NCBI GenBank assembly: GCA_001689445.1
Contig: LUJN01000010.1
Coordinates: 1 to 64,000, forward strand
DNA length: 64,000 nt
Source: Bacteroidales bacterium M3
Lineage (GTDB): Bacteria; Bacteroidota; Bacteroidia; Bacteroidales; Muribaculaceae
Direction: 5' to 3'
The position numbers and the translations under genes were made by a program. Positions 53,357 to 61,664 of this stretch are shown piece after piece. The notes below the pieces were generated by a model. That model was not told the DNA's origin and did no database searches. It saw only the letters and a program-made list of their open reading frames with translations. How positions within the stretch are numbered: the stretch's first letter is position 1; the number at the start of each line of letters is the position of its first letter.

Positions 53357-54184
53357 TTAGTGGGTAGCTGCAAATGTCTGCACGATTGAGAAACCGATCT
53401 CGTCGATAGCGTAGGTGAGGTTATCGATCTTGTTGGTGTAGAAGTTATAGGAGATTACAGCGAATGCACCGGTTGCGATACCGAAGGCAGTGTTGATAAG
53501 TGCCTCGGAGATACCGGTCGACAGCTCGGTCGAGTCGGGAGCGCCTGATGCTGCAAGAGCCTGGAACGACTTGATCATACCGATTACAGTACCGAGAAGG
53601 CCGACAAGAGTACCGAGAGTGGTCATTGTTGCCACGATGGGGAGGTTCTGCTGGAGGGCAGGCATCTCAAGGGCGGTAGCCTCCTCAACCTCCTTCTGGA
53701 GAGTGGCAATCTTCTGCTCCTTGGAGAGAACGGTGTTGGCATCCATTTCCTTGTAACGCACGAGAGCGGCGGCAACTACAGCGGCAACGCTACCCTTCTG
53801 CTTTGCGCAGAGAGCCTGGGCTGCGGAGATGTCGTTCTTGGCAAGGCACTTCTTCACTTCAGCGACAAACTTGGTGATTGAGCCTTTACCCTTGGCGCTC
53901 GAGAGGGCAATCCAACGCTCTACAGAGAGAACGATAACGGTGAGGAAGAGGGTCTGGAGGATAGGCACGATGACACCACCCTTATAGATAGTACCCCAAA
54001 TATTGATAGGGTGACCGGCCTCATCCTGGTGCATAGGGCTGCCGAACCAGAACACGAAGAGGCATACTGCTACAATAAAGCAAGCGATGATGACCAAGAA
54101 TGCGTTCTTGATACCGCGTACATTACTTTCTTTTTTTGCCTTAGCCTGAGTGGCCGCAGCGGAATTGGGCTTTTGAGCTTCCAT
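53357..54184 (-). CDS. exbB: MotA/TolQ/ExbB proton channel protein
   Basis: A 275-residue inner-membrane channel subunit. A membrane helix at about 27-47 precedes a second segment (VPILQTLFLTVIVLSVERWIAL). After a cytoplasmic loop rich in Ala/Lys/Glu, two further helices carry the family residues in LPIVATMTTLGTLVGLLGTVIGMIKSFQALA and STGISEALINTAFGIATGAFAVI. It is the first gene of the operon and has a well-matched promoter. Confidence 0.94.
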   Translation of the reverse strand: MEAQKPNSAAATQAKAKKESNVRGIKNAFLVIIACFIVAVCLFVFWFGSPMHQDEAGHPINIWGTIYKGGVIVPILQTLFLTVIVLSVERWIALSSAKGKGSITKFVAEVKKCLAKNDISAAQALCAKQKGSVAAVVAAALVRYKEMDANTVLSKEQKIATLQKEVEEATALEMPALQQNLPIVATMTTLGTLVGLLGTVIGMIKSFQALAASGAPDSTELSTGISEALINTAFGIATGAFAVISYNFYTNKIDNLTYAIDEIGFSIVQTFAATH

Positions 54185-54554
54185 AATTTGAAAAAATAAT
54201 AAATTAATTGTTGTTAATGATGATTATTTTTTGGATTTTAATGTTCGGTTGGTTTAGATCCTGAAAGGTGTTACAGTCTTTCATTACTAAGTTTTATCAC
54301 ACACTGTGGGCGTGCACGCCACAAACGCTACCGCAAAATTAGGATATAATTTTCAACCTACAAAACAACGGTTGCATTTTTTTGCCCCCGCCCGACAGGT
54401 TTTCACCTATATTTAATATTACTCATCCTTTTTCATTAAAAAACGCTCCTTCGCCGACTAAACGGGCAATTTTACCCACGATATTTTTAACGATTTTCAT
54501 AATTATTGAATACCTTTGTGTCAACTTAACCCCAACCGCAACATTTCTATATCA
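54185..54554. other. divergent intergenic region of exbB and nqrA
   Basis: This is a 370-bp AT-rich region with the exbB promoter on the left and, on the plus strand, a TACCTTTG -7 box at 54511-54518 for the nqr operon, whose -33 element is only an imperfect TTTA/TTTT at 54485-54489. A GGGCGTGCACGCC palindrome lies near 54308-54320. No gene was supported. Confidence 0.6.
54334..54364 (-). promoter_or_regulatory. exbB-exbD-exbD-tonB promoter
   Basis: TTTG (54364-54361), 19 bp, TAATTTTG (54341-54334) on the minus strand. The leader to exbB would be about 140 nt. Confidence 0.7.
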
Positions 54555-55889
54555 ATGAAAACCGTAAGACTGAAAAAAGGTCTTGACATCAAAATCGAGG
54601 GTGCGGTCACATCCGATGACATCACCCCATGTCCCCCCGCCACGGTGGCTATGGTGCCCGACGATTTCCCCGGACTCACCCCAAAGCCCTCCCTAAAGGA
54701 GGGGGACCGTGTGGCCGCAGGCTCCCCGCTGTTCCACGACAAGGCACGTGAGGATATTGCCGTCACGTCGCCCATAGCAGGGACTGTGGAACGCATCATC
54801 CGCGGAGAGCGCCGCAAACTGCTGGCGATAACCCTGCGCCCCGACAGCGCCGACTCCGGAGAAGTGACCCACCACGTCGAACTCTCATCGGCAGAAGCTG
54901 TCAAGACGCTCCTCAAACGCTCCGGCCTTTGGGCGCTTATACGCCAACGCCCCTATGACATAATCCCCGGAGAGCAGTCCCCCCGCGACATCTTTGTGAC
55001 AGCCTTTGACTCGGCGCCACTCGCGCCCGACCTCGGCCTGATGCTTAAAGGCACCGAGACAACCCTCGCCAAAGGGGTGGAAGCGTTGAAGAAAATCACC
55101 ACGGGCACGGTGTACATCGGCGTCTCCCCCACCTCCCCCATCGGCACTGTCGCCGGAGCGGAGATGGTGATGTTCGACGGCCCTCATCCGGCCGGATTGC
55201 CCGGCATACAGGCAGCCAACATACGCCCGGTCAACAAGGGCGAGACCATCTGGACGCTCGATGCCGTGACGCTGTGGCGCATCGGGCGGCTTGTCGAGAC
55301 AGGCCGTGTGCCATACGGGTGCACGGTCGCCGTGACAGGCTCGGAGGTGAAGTGTCCCCGCTACCTGTCGACAGTAATGGGGGCCGACCTCCGCACTCTT
55401 CTTGACGGCAACATCAGGGAGGACGGCCGCCATCACCGCATCATCTCGGGCAACGTCCTTACGGGCGTGCACGAAAGCATCGACGGCTATCTCCGCTACC
55501 CCTACCGTCAGGTGACGGTGATTCCCGAGGGGGACGACGTGGACGAGATGCTCGGATGGGCATCGTTGTCGCCGCGCAAGATGAGCGTCAGCCGCACATT
55601 CCCCGGGCACTTCCTCAACCGACGCTTCTCCCCCGACGCCCGTCTCCTCGGAGGACGGCGCGCCATGATAATGTCGGGAGAGTACGACAAGGTGCTTCCG
55701 ATGGACATCCTGCCCGAATACCTGCTAAAGGCCATCATATCCCGCGACATAGACAAGATGGAGGCTCTCGGCATCTACGAGATAGCCCCCGAGGATATGG
55801 CCCTGTGCGAGTATGTCGACACCTCCAAGCTCGAGATACAGAAGCTCGTGCGCGAGGGTCTCGACTACATGCGTGCTGAGATGTCATAG
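54555..55889 (+). CDS. nqrA: Na+-translocating NADH:quinone reductase subunit A
   Basis: A 444-residue cytoplasmic-side subunit of the sodium-pumping NADH:quinone oxidoreductase. It begins KTVRLKKGLDIKIEGAV and shows GDRVAAGSPLFHDK (a lipoyl-like region), GLWALIRQRPYDI, and the C-terminal LEIQKLVREGLDYMRAEMS. The start at 54555 is chosen because homology begins there and the upstream frame lies in the promoter. nqrB follows after 77 bp. Confidence 0.95.
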   Translation: MKTVRLKKGLDIKIEGAVTSDDITPCPPATVAMVPDDFPGLTPKPSLKEGDRVAAGSPLFHDKAREDIAVTSPIAGTVERIIRGERRKLLAITLRPDSADSGEVTHHVELSSAEAVKTLLKRSGLWALIRQRPYDIIPGEQSPRDIFVTAFDSAPLAPDLGLMLKGTETTLAKGVEALKKITTGTVYIGVSPTSPIGTVAGAEMVMFDGPHPAGLPGIQAANIRPVNKGETIWTLDAVTLWRIGRLVETGRVPYGCTVAVTGSEVKCPRYLSTVMGADLRTLLDGNIREDGRHHRIISGNVLTGVHESIDGYLRYPYRQVTVIPEGDDVDEMLGWASLSPRKMSVSRTFPGHFLNRRFSPDARLLGGRRAMIMSGEYDKVLPMDILPEYLLKAIISRDIDKMEALGIYEIAPEDMALCEYVDTSKLEIQKLVREGLDYMRAEMS

Positions 55890-55966
55890 GCTCGGCTTCG
55901 GCTATTCTTTCACGACTTCGACTATTATTTAGAAACTGATTTATTCAAATCCTAAAATCTACGGCT

Positions 55967-57169
55967 TTGAAACCTTTACGCAAATTCATGGACCGCATCA
56001 GGCCCCGGTTTGAGCCGGGTGGACGCTTCCATGCGCTCCACTCGGTGTTCGACGGCCTGGACACGTTCCTCTACACGCCCCGCACCACCTCGACGTCGGG
56101 CGTGCACATCCACGACAGCATCGACTCCAAGCGCACCATGATTATCGTGGTGCTGGCGCTTATGCCTTGCCTGCTGTTTGGCATCTACAACACCGGCTAC
56201 CAGCACTGGCTCGCCATCGGAGCGACAACGTTCCCGTTCTGGCAGCTCGTCGCTTACGGATTTCTCGCGGTGCTCCCGCGCATAGTCGTGGCCTATCTTG
56301 TGGGCCTCGGCATAGAGTTTACCGTCGCCCAGTGGCGCAAAGAGGAGATACAGGAGGGATTTCTCGTGTCGGGAATCCTCATCCCGCTCATCTGCCCCAT
56401 CGAGACGCCGCTGTGGATGATAGCTGTGGCGACCGCCTTCTCGGTGATATTCGCCAAGGAGGTGTTCGGCGGCACGGGCTACAACATCTTCAACGTCGCG
56501 CTCGTCACCCGCGCGTTCCTCTTTTTCGCCTATCCGGCGCAGATGAGCGGCGACCGGGTGTTTGTCCCCACCGCCCCGATATGCGGGCTTGGCAAGGGGG
56601 AGGTCATCGACGGATTCTCGGGGGCGACGCCACTTGGGGAGGTAGCCACTAACGTTGGCGACACCCTCACGCTGACCGGCGTCAACGGCGCGCCTATCAC
56701 CACATGGGATGCCTTCCTCGGGCTGATACCCGGCTCATTCGGCGAGACCTCCACGCTCTGCATCCTCATCGGCGCGGCCATCCTGCTGCTGTCGGGCATA
56801 GCCTCGTGGCGCATCATCCTGTCGGTGTTTGCCGGCGGCATCGTGATGGGCGCGATTGCCCACTGGTGCGCGACGCCGACCTATCCCGCCTCGATGCTCT
56901 CGCCGATAGACCAACTGTGCTACGGAGGGTTTGCCTTTGCAGCGGTCTACATGGCCACTGACCCCGTGACCGCCGCACGCACGACCGTCGGCAAGTACAT
57001 ATACGGATTCCTCATCGGCGTCATCGCCATACTCATCCGCATCTACAACAACGGCTACCCCGAGGGGGCGATGCTCGCCGTGCTGCTGATGAACGCCCTC
57101 GCGCCGCTGATAGACTATTGTGTGGTAAATGCCAATATCCGACGCCGGCTGCGCCGTGTCAACGCCTAA
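55967..57169 (+). CDS. nqrB: Na+-NQR subunit B
   Basis: A 400-residue membrane subunit with about ten helices, which carries covalent FMN on a Thr (here in DGFSGATPLGE) and takes part in Na+ translocation. N-terminal sequence KPLRKFMDRIRPRFEPGGRFHALHSVFDGLDTFLYTP is the family start; it requires a TTG initiation codon at 55967. The first ATG (55988) would remove seven conserved residues. nqrC starts 12 bp after the stop. Confidence 0.93.
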   Translation: MKPLRKFMDRIRPRFEPGGRFHALHSVFDGLDTFLYTPRTTSTSGVHIHDSIDSKRTMIIVVLALMPCLLFGIYNTGYQHWLAIGATTFPFWQLVAYGFLAVLPRIVVAYLVGLGIEFTVAQWRKEEIQEGFLVSGILIPLICPIETPLWMIAVATAFSVIFAKEVFGGTGYNIFNVALVTRAFLFFAYPAQMSGDRVFVPTAPICGLGKGEVIDGFSGATPLGEVATNVGDTLTLTGVNGAPITTWDAFLGLIPGSFGETSTLCILIGAAILLLSGIASWRIILSVFAGGIVMGAIAHWCATPTYPASMLSPIDQLCYGGFAFAAVYMATDPVTAARTTVGKYIYGFLIGVIAILIRIYNNGYPEGAMLAVLLMNALAPLIDYCVVNANIRRRLRRVNA

Positions 57170-57181
57170 AACATCACCGTC

Positions 57182-57913
57182 ATGAACAGACAGAGCAACA
57201 CCTATACAGTCATCTACACCATCATCCTTGTCGTGGTGGTGGGCGCCGCACTTGCATTCACGTCGCTTGCGCTCAAGCCGCGTCAGCAGGCCAACGCCGA
57301 TGCCGACAAGATGAAACAGATACTCGCCTCGGTGCATGTCACCCCCGACGCGTCCGACGTGCAGGGTGACTTCGCCCGCTACATTACCCGCAGCTTCATT
57401 GTCAACTCCGCAGGGGAGACTGTCGACGGCGACGCCTTCACGGTCAATGTCGCCGCCGAGAGCAAGCTACCCGTCGACCGTCGCCGTATGCCGGTCTATG
57501 TGTGCGGCATCGATGGCTCCGACAAATATATCCTCCCCGTCTACGGCGCGGGCCTGTGGGGCCCGATATGGGGCTATGTCGCCCTCGATGCCGACGGTTC
57601 GACCGTCTACGGTGCCTACTTCGCCCATCAGGGGGAGACCCCCGGACTTGGAGCGGAAATCGAGAAGCCGGCTTTCTCGGGCCAGTTTGACGGCAAGCGC
57701 CTCTTTGTCGATGGTGTGTTCAAGCCCATCGCGGTGGTCAAGGCCGGGCAGAAGCCGCTCAACGGCGAGGAGTACGTGGATGCCATCTCGGGCGGCACAA
57801 TCACCTCCAAGGGGGTGCAGTCGATGCTCGACAACTGCCTGACGGGCTACCGCGCATTCCTCGACAAGCTCGCTGCCGGACAGCAAACAGTAACCAACAG
57901 CCGAAACAAGTAA
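57182..57913 (+). CDS. nqrC: Na+-NQR subunit C
   Basis: A 243-residue subunit with one N-terminal membrane helix and a periplasmic domain holding a second covalent FMN on a Ser/Thr of a SGAT-like motif (here ISGGTITS). GLWGPIWGYVALD and GETPGLGAEIE are also characteristic. Its stop codon is the first three bases of a 198-bp MITE-like element. Confidence 0.93.
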   Translation: MNRQSNTYTVIYTIILVVVVGAALAFTSLALKPRQQANADADKMKQILASVHVTPDASDVQGDFARYITRSFIVNSAGETVDGDAFTVNVAAESKLPVDRRRMPVYVCGIDGSDKYILPVYGAGLWGPIWGYVALDADGSTVYGAYFAHQGETPGLGAEIEKPAFSGQFDGKRLFVDGVFKPIAVVKAGQKPLNGEEYVDAISGGTITSKGVQSMLDNCLTGYRAFLDKLAAGQQTVTNSRNK

Positions 57914-58108
57914 GTGGCTATTCAAAATTAATTTATGCTATATGCGAGATTTATTTTGAGGGAAAAACGATTCTTGAAGAGGGAGTTTATAACCATAAAC
58001 GACCGATGAAAGAATTGATTTTCACCAAAATAAAGCCGCAGAGAGTATAAAAGATTTTGATTAAGGCCACATCAGCTAATATATCGTTTAATTTTGAATA
58101 GACACTTA
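57911..58108. mobile_element. 198-bp MITE-like element between nqrC and nqrD
   Basis: The ends TAAGTGGCTATTCAAAATTAA (57911-57931, 20 of 21 matching) and its complement at 58088-58108 are long terminal inverted repeats. The interior is AT-rich, non-coding and unlike its GC-rich surroundings. No transposase is encoded, so it would need one in trans. The gap is unusual for this operon, where the other spacings are 6-77 bp. It begins at the nqrC stop and ends 5 bp before nqrD. A target-site duplication was not clear. Confidence 0.75.
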
Positions 58109-58113
58109 GAGCC

Positions 58114-58743
58114 ATGTCAAAGACCAATAACAGGAGCGTCCTGCTCAACCCGTTCTCCAAGAACAACCCCGTCATCGTGCAGGTGCTCGGCATCTGCTCG
58201 GTGCTCGCCGTGACGGCCAAGCTGGAGCCGGCCATCGTGATGGGCATCTCGGTGATTGCCGTGCTCGCGTTCTCCAACGTGATAATCTCGCTGCTGCGCA
58301 ACACCATCCCCAACAATATCCGCATCATCGTGCAGCTCGTCGTGGTGGCGGGTCTCGTCGTCATCGTCGACCAGCTGCTCAAGGCATTCGCCTACGATGT
58401 GAGCAAGCAGCTGTCGGTGTTTATCGGGCTTATCATCACCAACTGCATTCTGATGGGACGCCTTGAGGCGTTTGCCCTCGGCAACAAGCCTTGGCCGTCA
58501 TTTCTCGACGGTGTGGGCAACGGCGCGGGATATGCCATCATCCTCATAATCGTCGGTTTTTTCCGCGAGCTGCTCGGCAGTGGCACGCTGCTTGGCGTGC
58601 AGGTGGTGCCCGACTGGATGTATGAGGCGGGATATGTCAACAACGGGCTTATGATACTCCCCCCGATGGCACTCGTCACGGTGGCGTGCATCATATGGGT
58701 GCACCGCATCTTTAACCCCGAACTTCAGGAAGAACAACAGTAA
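58114..58743 (+). CDS. nqrD: Na+-NQR subunit D
   Basis: A 209-residue membrane subunit with six helices. It begins NNRSVLLNPFSKNNPVIVQVLGICSVLAVT and has the iron-binding-type NCILMGRLEAFALGN motif shared by the NqrD/NqrE/RnfA/RnfE family. It is 4 bp from the MITE-like element. nqrE follows after 14 bp. Confidence 0.95.
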   Translation: MSKTNNRSVLLNPFSKNNPVIVQVLGICSVLAVTAKLEPAIVMGISVIAVLAFSNVIISLLRNTIPNNIRIIVQLVVVAGLVVIVDQLLKAFAYDVSKQLSVFIGLIITNCILMGRLEAFALGNKPWPSFLDGVGNGAGYAIILIIVGFFRELLGSGTLLGVQVVPDWMYEAGYVNNGLMILPPMALVTVACIIWVHRIFNPELQEEQQ

Positions 58744-58757
58744 CACCACGCTAAACG

Positions 58758-59375
58758 ATGGAAAATTTCAACCTTTTCATACGGTCGATATTTGTCGACA
58801 ACATGATTTTCGCCTACTTTCTGGGCATGTGCTCATTCCTTGCCGTGTCCAAGAATGTAAAGACCGCCTTCGGCCTCGGCATCGCCGTCACATTCATGCT
58901 GGTGGTGTCGCTGCCGGTCAACTACCTGCTTGAAAACTACGTTCTGCGTGCCGGCGCGCTGCGTTGGCTCGGCCCCGAATATGCCGATGTCGACCTGAGC
59001 TTCCTGTCGCTCATCATGTTCATAGCCGTCATCGCCTCGATGACCCAGCTTGTCGAGATGGCGGTCGAGAAGTTCAGCCCCGCCCTGTACGGGTCGCTCG
59101 GCATCTTCCTGCCGCTCATCGCCGTCAACTGCGCCATCCTCGGCGGGTCGCTGTTCATGCAGCAGCGCGACTTCGGGAGCGTGTGGACGGCCACATGCGC
59201 CGGCGCGGGATGGGGTCTCGGATGGCTCCTCGCCATCGTCGCCATCGCGGCCATACGCGAGCGGCTCGCCGCCTACTCCAACATCCCCAAGCCGTTACGC
59301 GGCATCGGCATAACATTCATCCTCACCGGGCTTATGGGCATCGCGTTCATGAGCTTCCTCGGCATAAAACTCTGA
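58758..59375 (+). CDS. nqrE: Na+-NQR subunit E
   Basis: A 205-residue membrane subunit related to NqrD, in inverted topology. DNMIFAYFLGMCSFLAVSKNVKTAFGLG and VNCAILGGSLFMQQRDF are family hallmarks (the Cys residues hold an iron site between NqrD and NqrE). nqrF begins 6 bp later. Confidence 0.96.
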   Translation: MENFNLFIRSIFVDNMIFAYFLGMCSFLAVSKNVKTAFGLGIAVTFMLVVSLPVNYLLENYVLRAGALRWLGPEYADVDLSFLSLIMFIAVIASMTQLVEMAVEKFSPALYGSLGIFLPLIAVNCAILGGSLFMQQRDFGSVWTATCAGAGWGLGWLLAIVAIAAIRERLAAYSNIPKPLRGIGITFILTGLMGIAFMSFLGIKL

Positions 59376-59381
59376 CACATC

Positions 59382-60668
59382 ATGACAACACTATCCATAG
59401 CCACCGCCACGATAGGCGCAGGGGTACTGATTTTCCTGGCAATCACGCTCGTGCTTGTGGCGATACTGCTCATAGCCAAGAAATATCTCGTCAAGTCGGG
59501 CGAGGTGCACATCATCATCAACGACGACAAGGGTCTCGACGCTCCCGCCGGCGCGTCGCTGCTGTCGACCCTCGCCTCCGAAAACATCTTCCTACCCTCG
59601 GCCTGCGGCGGAAAGGGAAGTTGCGCACAATGCCGCGTGCAGGTGCTCGAAGGGGGCGGCGAGATACTCCCCACCGAGAAGGTGCACTTCTCCCGCAAGG
59701 AGATAAAGGACCATTGGCGGCTCGGCTGCCAGATCAAGGTGAAAGACGACATGAAGATACAGGTGCCCGCATCGGTGCTCGACATCCGCGAGTGGGAGTG
59801 CACCGTAATCTCCAACCGCAATGTCGCGACGTTCATCAAGGAGTTTATCGTGGCGTTGCCTCCGGGCGAGCATATGAACTTCATTCCCGGCTCATACGCC
59901 CAGATAAAGATACCCCCCTACTCCATCGACTACGACAAGGATATCGACAAGTCGCTCATCGGCGAGGAGTACCTGCCGGCATGGGAGAAGTTCGGGCTGT
60001 TCACCCTCAAGGCACGCAACACCGAGACCACCGTGCGTGCCTACTCGATGGCCAACTATCCGGCCGAGGGCGACCGCATCATGCTCACCGTGCGCATAGC
60101 GACTCCCCCGTTCAAGCCGAAACCTCAGACGGGGTTCATGGACGTCCCCCCAGGCATCGCATCATCCTATATCTTCACCCTCAAGCCGGGCGACAAGGTG
60201 ATAATGAGCGGCCCTTACGGCGACTTCCACCCCATCTTCGGCTCCAAGAAGGAGATGATGTGGATAGGCGGCGGCGCGGGAATGGCACCGTTGCGCTCGC
60301 AGATCATGCACATGACCAAGACGCTGAAGACCACCGACCGCAAGATGAACTACTTCTACGGCGCACGCGCCCTCAACGAGGTGTTCTATCTCGACGACTT
60401 CCTGCAGCTGGAGAAGGATTTTCCCAACTTCAAGTTCCACCTCGCGCTCGACCGTCCCGACCCTGCCGCCGATGCCGCAGGAGTCAAGTACACCCCCGGT
60501 TTCGTGCATCAGGTCATCTACGACACCTACCTCAAGGACCACGATGCCCCCGAGGATATCGAGTACTACATGTGCGGTCCCGGCCCGATGAGCAAGGCCG
60601 TCGAGGGTATGCTCGACAGTCTCGGCGTCGAGCCATCCTCCATCCACTACGACAACTTCGGCGGCTAA
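59382..60668 (+). CDS. nqrF: Na+-NQR subunit F (NADH dehydrogenase, FAD and 2Fe-2S)
   Basis: A 428-residue subunit that takes electrons from NADH. An N-terminal membrane helix precedes a 2Fe-2S ferredoxin domain with the four-cysteine pattern LPSACGGKGSCAQCRV and LGCQ. The FAD domain has RAYSMANYPAEGDRIMLTVRI, and the NADH domain has GGGAGMAPLRSQIMHM. The C-terminus DNFGG is standard. Last gene of the operon. Confidence 0.97.
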   Translation: MTTLSIATATIGAGVLIFLAITLVLVAILLIAKKYLVKSGEVHIIINDDKGLDAPAGASLLSTLASENIFLPSACGGKGSCAQCRVQVLEGGGEILPTEKVHFSRKEIKDHWRLGCQIKVKDDMKIQVPASVLDIREWECTVISNRNVATFIKEFIVALPPGEHMNFIPGSYAQIKIPPYSIDYDKDIDKSLIGEEYLPAWEKFGLFTLKARNTETTVRAYSMANYPAEGDRIMLTVRIATPPFKPKPQTGFMDVPPGIASSYIFTLKPGDKVIMSGPYGDFHPIFGSKKEMMWIGGGAGMAPLRSQIMHMTKTLKTTDRKMNYFYGARALNEVFYLDDFLQLEKDFPNFKFHLALDRPDPAADAAGVKYTPGFVHQVIYDTYLKDHDAPEDIEYYMCGPGPMSKAVEGMLDSLGVEPSSIHYDNFGG

Positions 60669-60693
60669 CCCCGCCAGTGCAAAGTTCAATCCT

Positions 60694-60719
60694 GTAGGGA
60701 CGCGGCACGCCGTCCCTAC
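60694..60719. repeat. GTAGGG-edged palindrome after nqrF
   Basis: GTAGGGACG and CGTCCCTAC (9 bp) flank an 8-bp core, 25 bp after the nqrF stop. It is of the same style as the other GTAGGG elements and could act as the terminator of the nqr operon. Confidence 0.6.
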
Positions 60720-60780
60720 TGTTACCTTAATGCCCTTAAAGACCTTAACCACCTTAAAGCACTTAAAATCCCCTCCTTAA
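60719..60780. repeat. 9-nt microrepeat tract upstream of the terminase-like ORF
   Basis: Loose tandem CCTTAAAGA-type units run through this stretch (CCTTAAT, CCCTTAAAGA, CCTTAACCA, CCTTAAAGC, ACTTAAAAT, CCTTAAACC). Related tracts lie inside and at the end of the following ORF. Confidence 0.55.
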
Positions 60781-60831
60781 ACCACGACAGGAAAGTCCCA
60801 CGCAATCATTTCACTCCACTATATTAGCGGC

Positions 60832-61590
60832 GTGAAAAAATTGCGCGTCCTCCCCAACTACACTTACGGTTTCTCCCGGTGGATAGGAAGCCCGCTATCT
60901 CCACGCCATAAGACGATCATCGAGCATCTTGAACGCTCACGCCTACAGGCATCAATCCAATCCCCCCTCAGGGTTATAGTTGAGGACTCCGACCCCGGGA
61001 CAAGCGGCATACCCCGGCTTCTCGCTCTTTATCTCCAATGGATTGCCACGCGCATCCTTCCACATCGCAGGGCGGCAATTGTCAATACCACAATTTCTGC
61101 AACCCATCCTCTCCTTGAAGAGACCAAAGAGACTAAAGGCATTAGGCTGTGCTCAGCCCGACGTCCGACCGCCTTACGCGGTCAAAGTCTCGACCTCATT
61201 CTCATGCTCAACTGTCATAGCTACACCCGTCGAGGTCCTTTTGCCTCGCGTGGCGATGACTTCTACCTCTATGGTGTCGATAACTTTAGTGACCTCCTTC
61301 GCGTCATTCTCCCGATGCTCCCGCAGCATCACGAGAGTATGCTCATAATACATGGCCGTCCCAATCGTCGTGTTACAGGCTTCCAATCATTACGCCGCAA
61401 GACCATAGCCGGCCTCACAGCCTATACCCTCATCACCCCCGCCTCCCTACCTGACCCAATAATTAAAAGGCTTATTAGCCCTATTAGCCCTATTCCCTTC
61501 GAAAACCTTAAAGACCTTATCCCCCTTAAGGACTCTAAAGCCCCTCCCGTCCTTAATTTCCCCCCTCCCCCTTTCACCAAAGTCGCATAA
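60832..61590 (+). CDS. terminase-like ATPase ORF with lost P-loop residues (uncertain)
   Basis: A 252-residue frame starting at GTG. Its middle recalls the ATPase domain of large terminases: GTSGIPRLLALYLQW (56-70) lies where a P-loop GKS(R/T)LLA would be, but Lys is Ile and Ser is Pro, each one base from the consensus codon. RLCSARRPTALRGQSLDLILM (105-125) resembles the segment before Walker B, but the expected acidic pair is replaced by LN. ESMLIIHGRPN (168-178) resembles the coupling motif. The C-terminus (about 210-241) is encoded by microrepeats. It may be a decayed phage gene, a repurposed non-ATPase, or a fortuitous frame. The terminase assignment is inference. Confidence 0.4.
   Translation: MKKLRVLPNYTYGFSRWIGSPLSPRHKTIIEHLERSRLQASIQSPLRVIVEDSDPGTSGIPRLLALYLQWIATRILPHRRAAIVNTTISATHPLLEETKETKGIRLCSARRPTALRGQSLDLILMLNCHSYTRRGPFASRGDDFYLYGVDNFSDLLRVILPMLPQHHESMLIIHGRPNRRVTGFQSLRRKTIAGLTAYTLITPASLPDPIIKRLISPISPIPFENLKDLIPLKDSKAPPVLNFPPPPFTKVA
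61463..61543. repeat. 9-nt microrepeat tract at the end of the terminase-like ORF
   Basis: The units CTTATTAGC, CCTATTAGC, CCTATTCCC are followed by CCTTAAAGA, CCTTATCCC, CCTTAAGGA and similar. The period of nine keeps the frame, giving peptide triplets such as LIS-PIS-PIP and NLK-DLI-PLK-DSK. Confidence 0.55.
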
Positions 61591-61664
61591 GCGGCAGACG
61601 CCCCCGCTGCCAAAAGCAAAATCGGCGTCAAGAGCACATTGAAATTATTGAAACACCCTATAAA

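Noticed and set aside
54885..55610. Open frame antisense to nqrA
   Set aside because: Shadow of a confident gene; composition is dominated by Arg, His and Ala.
58964..60697. Long open frame (577 codons) in another frame over nqrE and nqrF
   Set aside because: It is very rich in Arg and His, has no domain, and overlaps two well-supported genes.
61422..61637. Hydrophobic 71-codon frame on the minus strand
   Set aside because: It overlaps the microrepeat tract, and its residues arise from the repeat; no promoter or family support.
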